Shown: positions 45,355 to 57,757 of the stretch, piece by piece | Position numbering within the stretch: position 1 is the first letter of the stretch | Layout of the letters: each line of letters starts with the position of its first letter | From: Streblospio benedicti | Taxonomy: Eukaryota > Annelida > Polychaeta > Spionida > Spionidae | DNA length: 64,000 nucleotides | Assembly (NCBI GenBank): GCA_019095985.1 | Contig: CM032659.1 | Location: 11,252,313 to 11,316,312 of the forward strand | Direction: 5' to 3' | The notes under the pieces: model-generated | Told to the model about the DNA's origin: nothing | Seen by the model: the letters and a program-made list of their open reading frames with translations, nothing else | The model's database searches: none | Made by a program: the position numbers and the translations under genes

Positions 45355-47744
45355 ATTATCTCATGGCAAGTGTTTTCAAATGATTTCTGATGTGTTTTTA
45401 TAGCAATCAGGATAAAAATTATTATTGCATACAGGTATTTACTTTTTTACAAAGATCAATTGAAAAATACCATAAAATAGAACATTTTATAGTAAACCTT
45501 GCTTTCATGCATAAATATACGATAAACATTTAACAGACGCATCAATTGCAAGTATTCATTCTTAAAGATAAAAGAAAATGTGAGAACCTATTGATCCAAT
45601 GCTTGTTTGTCTTCAGGACGATTATTCGGCCTGTCAAGAAAATAATTAGCAATTTCCTTGTGATCAAATCAAATGACAGAAGTCATCGGTGTGTAATTAT
45701 CACTTGATCGGATGAGTTGATTGTTGAATAAGCGGCTCAGCACTTACATTTATCACGCATTGTTCTTTTGGTTATTGAACATTATAATTTTGAGTTTGAG
45801 TTTATGAAATATCACTTAATGAAAATGTAATTGTTTGTGCCAGATTGTCATTCTTTGCTGGAGTCTGCTGATTTATTTCAATTGTTAGTTGATAGGTAGT
45901 ATAAAAGAAAAAAATTAACATCTATAACAGCTATATTAGGTTACATTCATTACATTAGACAGACGTTATAGAAAAAAGTTATTGAATGGAGCGTTCTTGC
46001 TCTGTGACAGAAGAAGCATCTAGATTGAGGAACTGATCACTCACGAGAGTGTCATTCGTCTCCATTTTTTAATTGATCGATCAAAGTCAGCTTCTTATTG
46101 TAAATGCAATTTTGTGTCTTTGCTATTGTATTGAAGCAAAAAACAAAATATTAGCCTGTCTGCTTTACATATTATGTCTTCGGTATACAGTTGTACTATT
46201 AGAAATATTAGAAATATTAGCATTAGAAAAATACTTGAGTAGTTTTGAAACTTAAGTATATAAACATTTTATCATCTACATGTACATATATTGATGTAAG
46301 AGAATTTGAGTAAGGATTTGGACTAAAGAAGAATGATGTTTGTGAATTAGAAGCTAAAAACCATTGATCTTAGATTAAAATCAAATTTGGTTGAAACAGA
46401 AAAACTTCTTAGCTAGTTGTCGCAAGTTAACTTTATAGAGATGGTCTTAACCAGAGAATATTTTGTACTTCTATGAAAAGAAACATGTTTAAAACCATGG
46501 CTCAGTATTCTAGCCCATATTTACACATCTTCACAACTGTAAAATAAATGTAATGTACTGGACTTGATGATGTTCCAGGAATAATTTACTGGATATCATG
46601 GCAATTGTTTGTGCACCCGTGAAGGATTCCCTGCTGTCAGTGATGATAAATGTGTGAAATCAAAAGTGACTGCAGACAGTTAATTTGAAGCATTAGTGCA
46701 AATTACCATCACCATTAAAGATTGAGGTTTACTTTTGCATTAGAACACCAATCTATACCTAATAAAATGAAAAAATGTAAATATATTCCTTGTATAGTAA
46801 ATATATCATAGTAAATTATCAAACTGAACAGATGATCTAAAAAAAGGAAGTTCTGATGAGCCAAGAAACAGGCCTACAAGTCCTACAAACCTGACAGCTA
46901 TCATGTTTATTGTGATTGGTAGTGTCCAATTGCATGGTAAAACGAATATTTTACCTCTCGTATAGCTCCATCTGATCAAACAATGCTTATATCAAAGTTG
47001 ATATAACTCCATATTGTGGAGTAGCAAACCACAATTAGCGTTAGGTTGAAGTTCAAATGAAGCTTCTTTCATGGACAATATGTTGATATACAACATTTGT
47101 AAACAGCAAATTTATGTGTAGAGATAAAGCTATTATTGTGGAGTTGTCTGATAATGATCAAATGATAACTTTATAAATACTTGGTAAGATTGATTTATTT
47201 CATCCGATCAATAAAGAATTTGAATGTATGTGGTTTTATTGAAAACGAAAAGTAAAAGTTGTAAGAGTTATCAGTGAAATGTGTCATATTAGTGTCAAGA
47301 TTATCCTATAAATTAGATCTAATTCAGAAATTAATGCTGCATTATGAGATTATTAATAAAAGTGAAAGCAATTGTTTTATTGTTAAAATCAAATGACATT
47401 TACATTGGCATTGGCAGTTTGATGTCTGCCTCAATCCATGCTGATTGGCTCGCAGATATGGACCAATCATCTGAGAGATAATATGATTGATTTGTCAATC
47501 TCACTTTTATGAATATGGAGATTTACAAAGTCAGTTCCTAGAAGCTTTTGAAAATCATCTAGATTCAAGTTGAAGACTAAAGATAAGGATTTTGATTTGG
47601 TAGCATCAATATTTTCAATATTACAACTGGAGAAAGATGTATGGTCTAGTGGAGCATCAAATAGACCTATTTATGTAAGTGCCCTCCGCCACGTTTGATG
47701 ATCATTGTAAGTAAAATGAACAATGTAGTTACATGTATATATCA
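45355..47744. other. Non-coding interval downstream of the C2 gene
   Basis: No gene is supported. It contains the candidate regulatory island at 45600-45790. A second patch, at about 47370-47520, has CCAATCATCTGAGAGATAA and TGATTGATTTGTCAATC and may also be regulatory. Confidence 0.4.
45600..45790. promoter_or_regulatory. Candidate cis-regulatory island downstream of the C2 gene
   Basis: Dense, varied words in an otherwise AT-simple region: ATAATTAGCAATTTCC and GTGTAATTATCAC (homeodomain-type), AAATGACAGAAG (TGACAG, a Meis/TGIF-type site), CTTGTGATCAAATC and GGTTATTGAAC. No coding frame explains it. Function is inferred from composition. Confidence 0.35.
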
Positions 47745-48041
47745 ATACACTAACATTTTATTAGGAGCACAGAAACTGTATATACGTATCAGGGGCACAT
47801 GCCCCCTTCGACTGGCTTCTTGCGCATGATCTTGTGCGCATCATAGATGGCGCTGTGTCACGTGGAATGGAATTTCCCATGTGACTGAGAAGTTTGGTCA
47901 GGATGGGGGGCACGTGACAGCGCCATCTATGATGTGCACAAGATCATGTGCAAGACGCCAGTCAAAGGGGGCGTGTGCCCCTGAAACGTAGCAAACGTAA
48001 ATATACAGTTTCTGTGCTCCTAACTAAAATGTTAGTGTATT
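47745..48041. mobile_element. Long-hairpin MITE (about 297 bp)
   Basis: Two arms of about 120-130 bp, 47745-47865 and 47911-48041, are inverted copies around a 45-bp centre. They start AATACACTAACATTTTA and share GGAGCACAGAAACTGTATAT, GGGGCACA, GATCATG- and ATAGATGGCGCTG. Arms differ at scattered bases and a short gap. Nearly the whole element folds back on itself. Target duplication is unclear and there is no coding frame. Confidence 0.8.
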
Positions 48042-48526
48042 AATATGTTGAATACAGAAACTATAAAACATCTTCTGAATGATAACAATGAATGTAGTTG
48101 CTTATCTCTGACAATTGTAACGATTGCCTTTTCAATAGTTCAGCGTATTTGTAATCTCTGTGTTTGTAGGACACCAGTAGTTTTTGAACCAGTCAGTTCC
48201 AATCTGTGATTGATGGCTTTCCTGTGTAGATAGCTATGGATCCAGTCTTTGCCATTCTTTGCTTGCTCTCTGTCTTTGAAGCCTTAAGGATGTTGACGCT
48301 CTCCATGGAGTAATTATTGCATAGATGATCACATAGCACTTTTGGCCTTTCAGCTATTAATTGCTTTCATAGAATTTTAGTCCTAAAGGTTTTTTCATCA
48401 GTCTGTGTATTTTCTTTTTAAAATATTTTTAGATTTCACATCTCATAGGATGAATCCATTTATTATTTGTCTTTCACATAGAAAAATTCAGTTTAATCAA
48501 AATACATACATGTACCTAAGTCACAA
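48042..48526. other. Non-coding interval
   Basis: AT-rich, no supported frame or repeat. Confidence 0.5.
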
Positions 48527-49281
48527 TACACCCAACCCCGATATTACCCGTTTCAATTAACTTGGTTTGACTATGGAGTCCATGGACCCAATTTTTATAT
48601 GCTTACATATGAAAATATTATCAATATTATCAAAAGAGGCACTTTCTGCGTGTTGTTTACGTTTATGGCAGCCTCGTTTGTGCACGCAGAAAAGCTCTGC
48701 GTGCATATACAATTATTTACACGTTTAGGGTTTGTAAGACACAATCATGGCCAAGCTTGGCAGCCAGTTAATTTAACTGTTAGCGAGACAGCCAATAGAG
48801 GGTCAGACATGGCAGGGCCACAGATATGTGAAAACCATACTTGTCCATAGGACGAGTATACTAAAATTTATACCCGTCCTGAATAAGATTTACACGTCCA
48901 AATCAGCAAACTCAATGGAAATGTAATTGAAACTGATGCCTTGGGTGATTGAAAATACTTGTCCCTAGGGCAAGTAACTGAAAATTTTTACCCGTCCTGA
49001 CACCACAAATGCCCGTCTCGGACGATAGGACGGGTACTTATCCGTGGCCCTGCATGGATTGACTGTGACTGACAACCAAACCAAACAGTGTTTACATACT
49101 TTCTTACTGAATTGTCTGAAAACATATGATTAGAATTATTTCAGTTTGTTTTTATTTAATCATTCAATAAATTATAATTTTGCATGTCTTTTAAAACTTT
49201 CTAAATAACACACTTTGGGTGCTAACACGGTTCACGAATTCTGGACCCCAATGTCCTTGTAATAATAGAAGTTTAGGTGTA
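48527..49281. mobile_element. AGCTAAAC-family MITE, copy 2, interrupted by another element
   Basis: Its left part (TTGACTATGGAGTCCATGGA, ATATGAAAATATTATC, TTGTTTACGTTTATGGCAGC) and right part (GGACCCCAATGTCC, GAAGTTTAGGTGTA) match the corresponding parts of the copy at 27612-27944 in order. The ends, about TACACCCAACCCC and GTTTAGGTGTA, are diverged inverted repeats. The interior is split by the element at 48813-49052, and extra AT-rich DNA follows it. Confidence 0.55.
48813..49052. mobile_element. hAT-like MITE nested in another MITE (240 bp)
   Basis: Perfect terminal repeats CAGGGCCAC and GTGGCCCTG are flanked by a 5-bp direct repeat, CATGG (48808-48812 and 49053-49057). The terminal match extends imperfectly inward (GATA, GTA). 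CAGGG ends and a 5-bp target duplication fit the hAT5 group. The interior has repeated palindromic words of the kind TTGTCCCTAGGGCAAG. No transposase. Confidence 0.75.
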
Positions 49282-50159
49282 TATCAATAGTTCAGAAGAT
49301 TTTAACTAGTTTGTAATGACGCCGCTGTGGCCAGTAATTCTGTCTTGTCACATTGTGATCATATAAATGAATTTAACACTTTGAATTAAACTTCCTTAAA
49401 CTTTTTGAAAAGTCATTTATATTTCTTGTACTTGCCATTTTTTCAAAATAAGCTATGAATGCATCCAATCCATAAATCATACATTTGCTATCTGCTGAAT
49501 GTAATATACAATTTTACTTTTTCAGGATAAGCTTGTGACAAAAACAACTTCCTAAGATGATGGTAAGTGTCCGCAGAGCATCTATATTTAGTATATTTAG
49601 TTTCTGAGAATAAATGGGAAGCTAAAGCCTAGGGCACAACTGGCAGTGCAGACATTTGTCAGTAATAAGTGTTTTCAATGTCTGCTGTGTCTATGGCAGC
49701 TAATAATGTACTGCCAGATGTACTAGCTCCTTACTGGCTATATACTATCAGTCCTCCGCTGAATTGGCCATAGTGGAATTTTGACATGTCAAACTCTCGC
49801 TGCTGTCTCCTTACTGCATCACAAAATATACTTTTGATGCGCATTTGCTACACTATCACAGGAAGGGACAGGCACGGTTTCCATGAATTTTTGGTAGATA
49901 TTAAAGCAGTGCTGCTGGTTGTGCCCTACACTTAAGAATGTATCAAAGCTAGAAAATAACTATCATGAACATATCTTTGGTCCTCCTACAGTGGGTATGA
50001 GATATTTATATCAATAGTAAGAAGTTGTTATCACATGTCCATCTTCTAGTGTAGGTCAAAATTATGCCACCAGAGTGAGCTGACTTTGTCACATAAAAGA
50101 CAAAATTTCATGCTTGATTAAGCGTATAGCTATATAGTAAAACGATACAAAAGGAGAAG
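49282..50159. other. Non-coding interval
   Basis: No supported gene or repeat. Words at 49640-49740 repeat loosely (CTGCCAG, GTCAGTAATAAG) without clear structure. Confidence 0.4.
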
Positions 50160-50370
50160 AAAAATTCTGCCACTTTGCCCATCGAGTTCATAAGCTGAAC
50201 AAAGACCATTGAGTTAAAGAAAGTAGTCCCGGCGAGATAGGCCATTGGTGGGTGGTGATGGGGCCATTTGCGTTTTGGTCACAGAATGAGTGGGCCATAA
50301 GGGGAGATGGAGTGCCAGTTATCTTGTCATTCTCACTCAGTATTGTTAGTGAGCCAGATATTGGGGGTCT
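50160..50370. promoter_or_regulatory. Candidate cis-regulatory island
   Basis: A balanced-composition patch with GAACAAAGACCATTGAG (SOX/TCF-like word), GGCGAGATAGG, CCATAAGGGG, CAGTTATCTTGTC and CAGATATTGGGG. It is surrounded by AT-rich DNA. A second patch of similar character lies at about 50590-50720. Inference only. Confidence 0.3.
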
Positions 50371-51110
50371 CTATCAGTTATTTACTTGTATGATAAAAGA
50401 AACATGTTGTAATTAAAGTTTTTTTAATTTGTGTAGTTTCAATAGATTCTTAAAATCTGGCCAATGTTTGGTGTCTTTTTTCATCATATTTTGAAATTAC
50501 GAATTCAATGACCTGGGATCTTATCAAGTATTATACTTTATTTTCTTCGGATAAAAAGAATCTACTCAATGTATTAGAATGCATCGCAAATGCAGGCAAC
50601 AAAGATGCCCATAAAACGAATGGGCGATTTCAATCTGTGAGTTAATTCCATTCCGATTTTGCCACCTTGGGAAAGCAGTCACATAGACGTGATGGTTCGG
50701 TGGCTAATTCATGAGAACAGCACAAAGTATAGAATGTCTGCTCAAATATGTTTTTAGAGTGGTCTAAAATAAAGCAGCGTAAAGGGGCATTAGCTGGATG
50801 CTCTTACAATGTGGATGCACCAAGATAACGCTAGTGTTTCCGCCTGCTCCTTTTTTAGGAGCTCTGTGTTGTCTTGTGAATCTTACTGTAGCTTGCAGAA
50901 TGTGTTTGTAAATCCAGCTTTACAGTTCGGGACAAGGTTGCGCTTTTCATTCTGGTAACACGTTTGAAGTAAGTGGAAGCTTGTAGTAGTGGGTGAAAAA
51001 CAAGTTTTTAAAGTATTTTTCAATTGAGCCAAACTTGAGTTGTCATCATGTAGGTGAAATCTTTTCCACTGTGAGGAAGCCTGAAGGGTATTAAAATAAG
51101 TCCATTTAAG
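50371..51110. other. Non-coding interval
   Basis: Holds the second, weaker island at about 50590-50720 and otherwise nothing supported. Confidence 0.4.
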
Positions 51111-51418
51111 CAGGGCTTTGAATTAACTTTGGATTTCACTTGTCCCATCGGGCAAGTGATTTATTTTTTTACTTGGCCAAATACTCATCCAACATGCCCG
51201 CATTTTTTATAACAATGTCTTATATAAATGATTGATGATGTAATTATTGAATATTGTGATGCCGTTTGTTTTCACTATTCAAAACCATTTTTTGACACAA
51301 AATGATTTGTAGCCGAAAATCTATTTGCCCCATCGAGCAAGTACTTCGGAAAATGACTAGCCCAGATGCAACGTTTACTTGCCCCGGGCTAGCAGGCTAG
51401 TGCTAATGTAAAGCCCTC
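51111..51418. mobile_element. hAT-like MITE (308 bp)
   Basis: CAGGGCTTTG at the left and AAAGCCCTC at the right form short inverted ends. The 5-bp word TTAAG flanks both sides (51106-51110 and 51419-51423). The interior carries ACTTGTCCCATCGGGCAAGT, close to a word in the element at 48813-49052, so the two belong to related families. No coding capacity. Confidence 0.7.
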
Positions 51419-54400
51419 TTAAGTATAATACTTTTTTGTTTAAATATATTTTGTCACTAAAATTATAACTACAGTACATGATTATGAGCAACTCTCAAAC
51501 TATTATAGTCTTCGTGTGTACACTTTTGAAAAAGATATGTATACAATGTTATAAATCACGGATGCATGCATGTACCTGTAACTTACAACTGTGCACCTGA
51601 GACCATGCGGTAATAGCATGTTACATTTCTATGGCAAATAACTTGCTGTCAGTGCAAAGTCAGGTGTCTATTCTTCAATCCATGGTTGTTTGCCTCTGTG
51701 CTTATGGAACAAAGAAGTAAATGCAGGAAAAACAGTAGAAAAAGTAAACAGCTCATCATTTGAAAACAAATGCTAAACCATGAACATTTGTGACAAAGCC
51801 TGGATGCCTATGTATGACAATGGGCCTCCTCACTCTGCAATTTACTTTTGAATTGTTCATGTAAGGCCTTTGTTTTGGGCCATTCAGGGCCTTTAAAGGA
51901 GTGAAATACAGAAGATTTGGAACTGTCACACCTAAAGTTATCACTATTTTATAAAATGTGATATCACTGCATATGCATTAATGTTGCTTATAATTAACTG
52001 TTATAATGAAGGTGTAGGAATGCAACACAAGGATTCTATCAACTTTATTACAAAGGGGCTGAGCACCAAAATATTTTTGATAGACCATCCAACAATTTAA
52101 TCATGAGTAGTCACATCTGTGTATAATAGTGAGTGCTAATTGCATGCAAAAGTTTATGTCAAAATGAATTGTGTTCATTTGCAAGGCATTTGTTGAAACG
52201 CACAGGAGACCATGAGACCTGTTGGTATCAATGCTGGCCAAGTGTTGTGTGTCATACTATGTGTACCAGAGGACACTAGTGGTTGTCAAGGAAAACACAC
52301 AGTGAGAGACCCCAATCAATCTAATGACTGTTATAAGTGATTGTTTTGACAAGGGCATCACAATTGCTAAAGAGAACTTCTCTCTCTGGTACAAAAGCAA
52401 TCCTCGTATTCATTTTTTGTACACAAGTAATGAGCTACACATCTTTAAGTTTATAATGTGTGTGTGTTTAAGGTCCATATTAATGGACAGAGTATCATGA
52501 CTATGGTGTGGAGTTAGGCCAACACTTTCCAAAATGATGCGCTTTTGAACTTTACACACTCAGCTAGCAGTGGCCAAGTTTGTATCTTCTCATGAATAGT
52601 GGATGAGCACTAATACAGATTTTCATGACTTGATGATTTCTGAAGAAATTACTTTAATATCTATGAATTGATGGCTGACAGTAATATTCTGCTTGAAAAA
52701 ATTGAAAACTGTAGCCTAGCTTGATAAGTTGATGCCTGGTTGACTGGTGCCTTGCTGACATGGTGACCCAGACCGTGGTATCTCCTGCACCATTGAGCAG
52801 CTCACACGTGGGTTGTATTGAGAGCCTCAGGTCCCCCGCTGACATGCTTTATGGGCGCTGCCTCTTTGTTTGGAAACACAAGCCTCCAGTGTAGTTACTT
52901 TTAACGTCTTGTCTTCCATCATCTGTCCACTATAAAGTAAGCAATGCGAGTTCACTGACAGTGCACAGCCATTTAACACCATTGCATCTAATCAAGGAAC
53001 AAACATCTTCTCACGAACCCGACAACATCTGTAAATATACGAGACAGCCGTGGTAAAGCCCACAGGCTCAGGCAGCATGTGCACGAGTGGGGATCAAGCA
53101 AATACGGGCAGCCAAGGGAATGACATGACTTCATGCCTCACATCACGTTTGTACCAGATTCGGAGCCTTTTATTTCATCTCTTTTGGGGATTGCGTGCCC
53201 ACTGTTGAATGATAATAAATCAAAGTGTAGTGTCTCCAATCAAGTAGAAGCGAGTAGTTCTTTAGAGATTTGTACTATTACTCAGTGCATTGTATTTTTC
53301 AAACCTTGGACAGAACCAAAGCACGCTTTTAAATGTGTTTATCTGCTCAATTGTTTTCAGCATACACATGCACGACTTTGAAAATCAACTTACCCCGGTA
53401 CCAGCATACATGTAGTTGCGTCGTCATATCTCACAGATATGCAGTATATAGCCATTAACCGTACTGTGATACAACCATTGTTAATATCGTGGAACTTGCT
53501 GACAAAATCTGACTAATCAGAAGCCCACTGCAGAAATGTTCAGCCAAGAAATCAAACGTCAGACATATGATTTTACATTGCCAAGTAAGAAAAACCGAGT
53601 ATTGATTTTGCTGTTGACGGAAGTCTAGTCCGGCGAATATTTCCTGGTGAAAAAGGTGGCTCTTAACCCACAGGTAGTTATTGCAACACTGAATATATGT
53701 GCACTGTAAAAGAAATTCCTGTAGACCGAAGATGGCATAGTATATAGTTGGGGACAGTTGTAGAAGACATATGTGATAAGATGTGTCGCCTAATATATAC
53801 ATGTATTTATTAGATCGTTTGCAAACTTCGCTTGAATATTCACAGAAAGCAAGTTCTTTTGAACAATAAAACCTGAACCATTGATGAGGCACAGAAACAG
53901 TAAGAAGGAATCTCTGGTGTAGCAGGCCTTCCCACTTATGTGCAAAGAGAGTTGGTCACAGATTATTATTGTGCACCCACAATATACATCATACTTCGTT
54001 TTCCTGTTCATTATTGTGCTACAATTGGCAGTGTTTCCTTTGTGCTGTGTTGGAACAAGGAGCTGTGGGTGTTTTGTGACCTAATCAGTGAGCACTAAAC
54101 AAGGAAGGCGCATGATGATATAGTGGTCATTGCTTGTTTTTACCATTTTCTGTAATGTAGCTGCATATATGGCTTTTATTCTACTGCTGGAGTGACAACA
54201 ATGGTTATATCCTTTCAGGTACATGTACATATGGTTACTGTAGCCATTTTGCAATAATGATCAATTTCTGCACATTTCACTCTAATGTACATTCGAAAGC
54301 GAATTTTATGTACATATACCAATAGACTTGAAAATATGGAGGGAATTTCAGTTATCCTTTATGTCGAATAGGAAGACTTAGCCTTTGTCAAGGCCCAAGA

Positions 54401-54632
54401 AAGGCTAAGGAAGACTGTAAGACTTTAACATGAGATGCATTAACATGTGCAATATGGTCACAAGCCCATCAATTAATGCTGCCATATTTCATGTGAGCTT
54501 AGATCTCCACAGCTGGCTTTTCTCAGCCACACAGCGGAAAATGATGTGATTATCTTCACTGTGGTGTACAGCATGGAGTCTAACTTACAATGACTGTGTA
54601 CCATGGCTTTTCTACACAGGCTCGTGCTCCGC
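51419..54632. other. Non-coding interval
   Basis: No supported gene. The 145-codon minus-strand frame at 53892-53455 is treated as chance. The patch 52980-53130 is comparatively GC-rich and may be regulatory. Confidence 0.35.
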
Positions 54633-54800
54633 GCTTTTGTAAAGGGGGGTTCAGTTTTTGTGCTTGCGGGCAATCATCCAATGAATTGTCTTTATGAAGT
54701 TTCCGTGAAAATTTCTTTTCTAATCTTACGGAAATATGACACTTAAGGAGAATTCAAGTCATCAATTGCCCCCTCCCCCTCTCTCCCCTGCCCCCGACAT
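54633..54800. repeat. Dispersed repeat, copy A
   Basis: The 42-bp core ending CAGTTTTTGTGCTTGCGGGC AAT matches copy B at 62501-62542 at about 34 of 42 positions without gaps. A C-rich tract (from 54768) follows the core at nearly the same distance as in copy B. The family is not identified. Confidence 0.6.
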
Positions 54801-57247
54801 GAGCCTGAGCATGGGTCCTGCAATATCATATGACAATCATACTAATGAAAAGTGCTATCTGCAACAGGTTCTTATACTGCAATGTAAGTTACAATGTATA
54901 TGTTGCTTTTATGTAGATTTTGAATAAGTGATGTATACTAGTAACTGAAGTGACTACCACACCCACAGATCATCCTGTCAGCTTTCTATGCTGTGTGTTT
55001 TAAAAGCCTCAGTGCTTTGCGACTATTTCACTTATCAAATCTGTCAACGTTATGTTTCTGGTTTTACACCCAGGGGACCCTTCTTTGTCACATAAAGGGA
55101 CTATAGACTGCTGAAAGCTCACAGGATCATAATGATGGATAAAAAATAGATGAACTGAAGCATTGTTATCCTGCATCTTAATATGGCTGCATGGAAGCAT
55201 TGTAAGTATTGCCAAGAGCGTTTGTCAGCTGCGGCACTAATGCAGTCATATCTAACAAGGCTGGTTTGATCATGTATGTTGGGAGACAGAAGGACATTTG
55301 GTTCCCCGGGGGCATCATTAGGCATTTGTCATCGTGAGCAATACACACCCACTGCATATGCCATTACTTATGTATTCTATTTTGCCATTCTTTGATCAAT
55401 TTTTTATTTGTATGGAAAGTTTGGCATTACATAGACATCATAAAATGCCAAATATCAACAGATATTGAACCGGAAAAAAGGATGTGCATATTCCAAAGTT
55501 CAATAGACAGAATCAAGTTATGTAACAAAAAAATTGTTTTTAGCATGTGGTGTATCTGAAGCGCTTATAAAAATTGCATGAGTCGAAAGGTTGACTCAAT
55601 AAAATTAGCTGTGCTAAAGTGCCAACATGATTGATAAATGTTTGTTTATGAAATAATGATGCTACATATTTTGTGTTAGTTATAAGTCATTGACATGCCC
55701 TGATTGTCTATATTCTGTCCAATTATATTGTGTGTAATGGTATTTAGATAATGCAATGGACAGTGAGATAGAATAGAAATGTCATATCTCTAAGAAATCT
55801 GTTGGGGAAAGTAAAGGTGAATCCTTTTGTGAAAAGTTGAAAGCTTGCTGGAAGCTGATGCAATCTTCATAGACTTTGCTGTCACTCGTTATGGTCATCT
55901 AACCTGACAACCAAATCAAACAATAGCCCGACTGCGGCAGTCATTGAACATTAACCTCTTTTATGCTTGTGATTTTGTAAGCTTAATGAGACATATAGTG
56001 ACTTTGTTCCAACACATATTACAGGGCCATCCAAAATTAGTTTGTTATAATGGGCTGTAACAAATGATTTGAGAGCAATAAAAGGATCGTATATTCAGCA
56101 TTGGCCTTCCGGCAGGAAAGATCATACAAAAATAATGCTCTATTTACAAATGGCTAAAATACATAGATTTCATTCTTGTTGTTACAATATAAAACAAAGT
56201 TTTTTTTAATATTCAAGTTTGTTTTTCTTCATATCTTCGTGAGAAGCTGTATGACATTAAACATGTCTTTGGTGCTCAGAAAACAGGCGTCCATAAAAGG
56301 GGCCTTTATGTGTGACCTTGGCCATGATTGAGGTTTTACTTTAATCATCTTATTCCCATGCTATTTTCCACTGCTGGGTTTCATCTGTCTGGACAGTTTT
56401 ATGTTAATATCCCTAACTTTGTGGACATTTCCAAAGGAATCATGGCTTTTAACAAAGTTGTTAATATATTGCTACTCTTTATGAATAAAAGAAGTTAGTT
56501 TTCTTAAGAAAATGATATGTAGATTGGACACATTCCTGCTCTAATAACCTGCTTCTTTTGGTGTAAGAGATTGTCCTCTAGAAAGTAAAGTGCTTCAGAA
56601 TGTTTTATATGTGAATGCAATTAGCGCTTTTCGGTATTTATGCCCTTGTGTGACTTATGATATGTCTAAAAAATGCCGGTGCACTTTTATTTTAATAGCG
56701 AAAGTTGTTTTAATTACTTTTGGTAATATGCTACCTATGTACTGTGTGAACAAGTATATCATGTGATATAATTGATATTAATGTAAATCAGGACAGATAG
56801 AAATAAAAATTTAAAAATAGTGTTACAAATTACATTTATTGCCATTCAATGATGGAATGAAAAAAGAAAGAAAGGAAACCGGCTTGCAGAACTACTAGGC
56901 CTAGCACTTTTACTCATTTATACTCTAAAGCAATTTTCTCATTTGATGGCGAGTGACATTTCAAACCTTTAAAGTGTGTTTATGTCAAAGCATGATGACG
57001 AAAGACTAAAGTGCAAGTGATAAAGTTGTGTATAAAGGTGATGTTTTATAGTAATCATATATTAGAGTGAGAGAATATCATAGTTGAATGTAGGGGGTGA
57101 GATTGTACATGACTTAAACTATACAGAAAGAAAACAACGTAGGCAAACTAAACATGGAATAATTCAGGCCAGTCCAAATTTAGTAATATTAGTATTTAGT
57201 AGAAAAGTGTAAGTAGTATTAACATGATTCTGTAAGATTTTATGATA
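54801..57247. other. Non-coding interval
   Basis: No supported gene or paired repeat. Confidence 0.4.
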
Positions 57248-57415
57248 CTGTATACTACCATCCAAATACACAGGGCTGTTAATTTGAAATTTTTCTCAAA
57301 CTAGGGGTGGGCTGTTATACGAGAGTGCAGTTACCACATAATTCGTAAGAACATTTAAGAAAAAGAGAGGGGAGGGCTGTTACACGAGGGTAGGCACTTG
57401 GATGGTCATATACGG
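57248..57415. mobile_element. TA-flanked MITE (168 bp)
   Basis: The left end CTGTATACTACCATCCAA is matched by the inverted right end TTGGATGGTCATATACGG, with TA at 57246-57247 and 57416-57417. Subterminal GGGCTGTTATACGAG and GGGCTGTTACACGAG are direct repeats inside. No coding frame. Confidence 0.75.
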
Positions 57416-57713
57416 TAATTGAAAAATCTGTTGAGTGGTGACTACAAGACTTAGTCATTTGGAATTTGATTGTGTTATACTCATGTATGTTTCATCAATA
57501 ATAGAAATGTGTACATTAAACCCACTCTGTGTATGAGGCATCAACAGATGTGACCTGAACGTACCTTGGTAATAAGAGGACTGCAATGCTATTACCAACC
57601 TTGTCTTGTATAGGGTTTATGATAAATAACTGAAAGTTAGTAACAATACCTGTAAGTCTTGAAATACATGTGAAAATGACATTCTTTAATGAATTGATAA
57701 ACTAATTCACAAA

Positions 57714-57757
57714 ATGGCTGGACCCACGAGGCGGTGGAGGGCTCCACAAAAATACCA
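57714..57757. repeat. Dispersed 40-bp motif, copy 1
   Basis: GGCTGGACCCACGAGGC, one differing base, then GTGGAGGGCTCCACAAA. It recurs in the same orientation at 61770-61813. The second half, GTGGAG GG CTCCAC, is self-complementary. Flanks are only loosely alike. Confidence 0.8.

Noticed and set aside
47687-47744. Target-site duplication for the long-hairpin MITE
   Set aside because: Candidate ATAT words flank both ends, but in such AT-rich DNA they carry no weight.
53455-53892. 145-codon minus-strand open frame
   Set aside because: Composition and residues (rich in Cys, Phe, Tyr, Ile) look like translated non-coding DNA. No domain, no clear splice sites; one frame of this length is not surprising in 128 kb of double-strand sequence.
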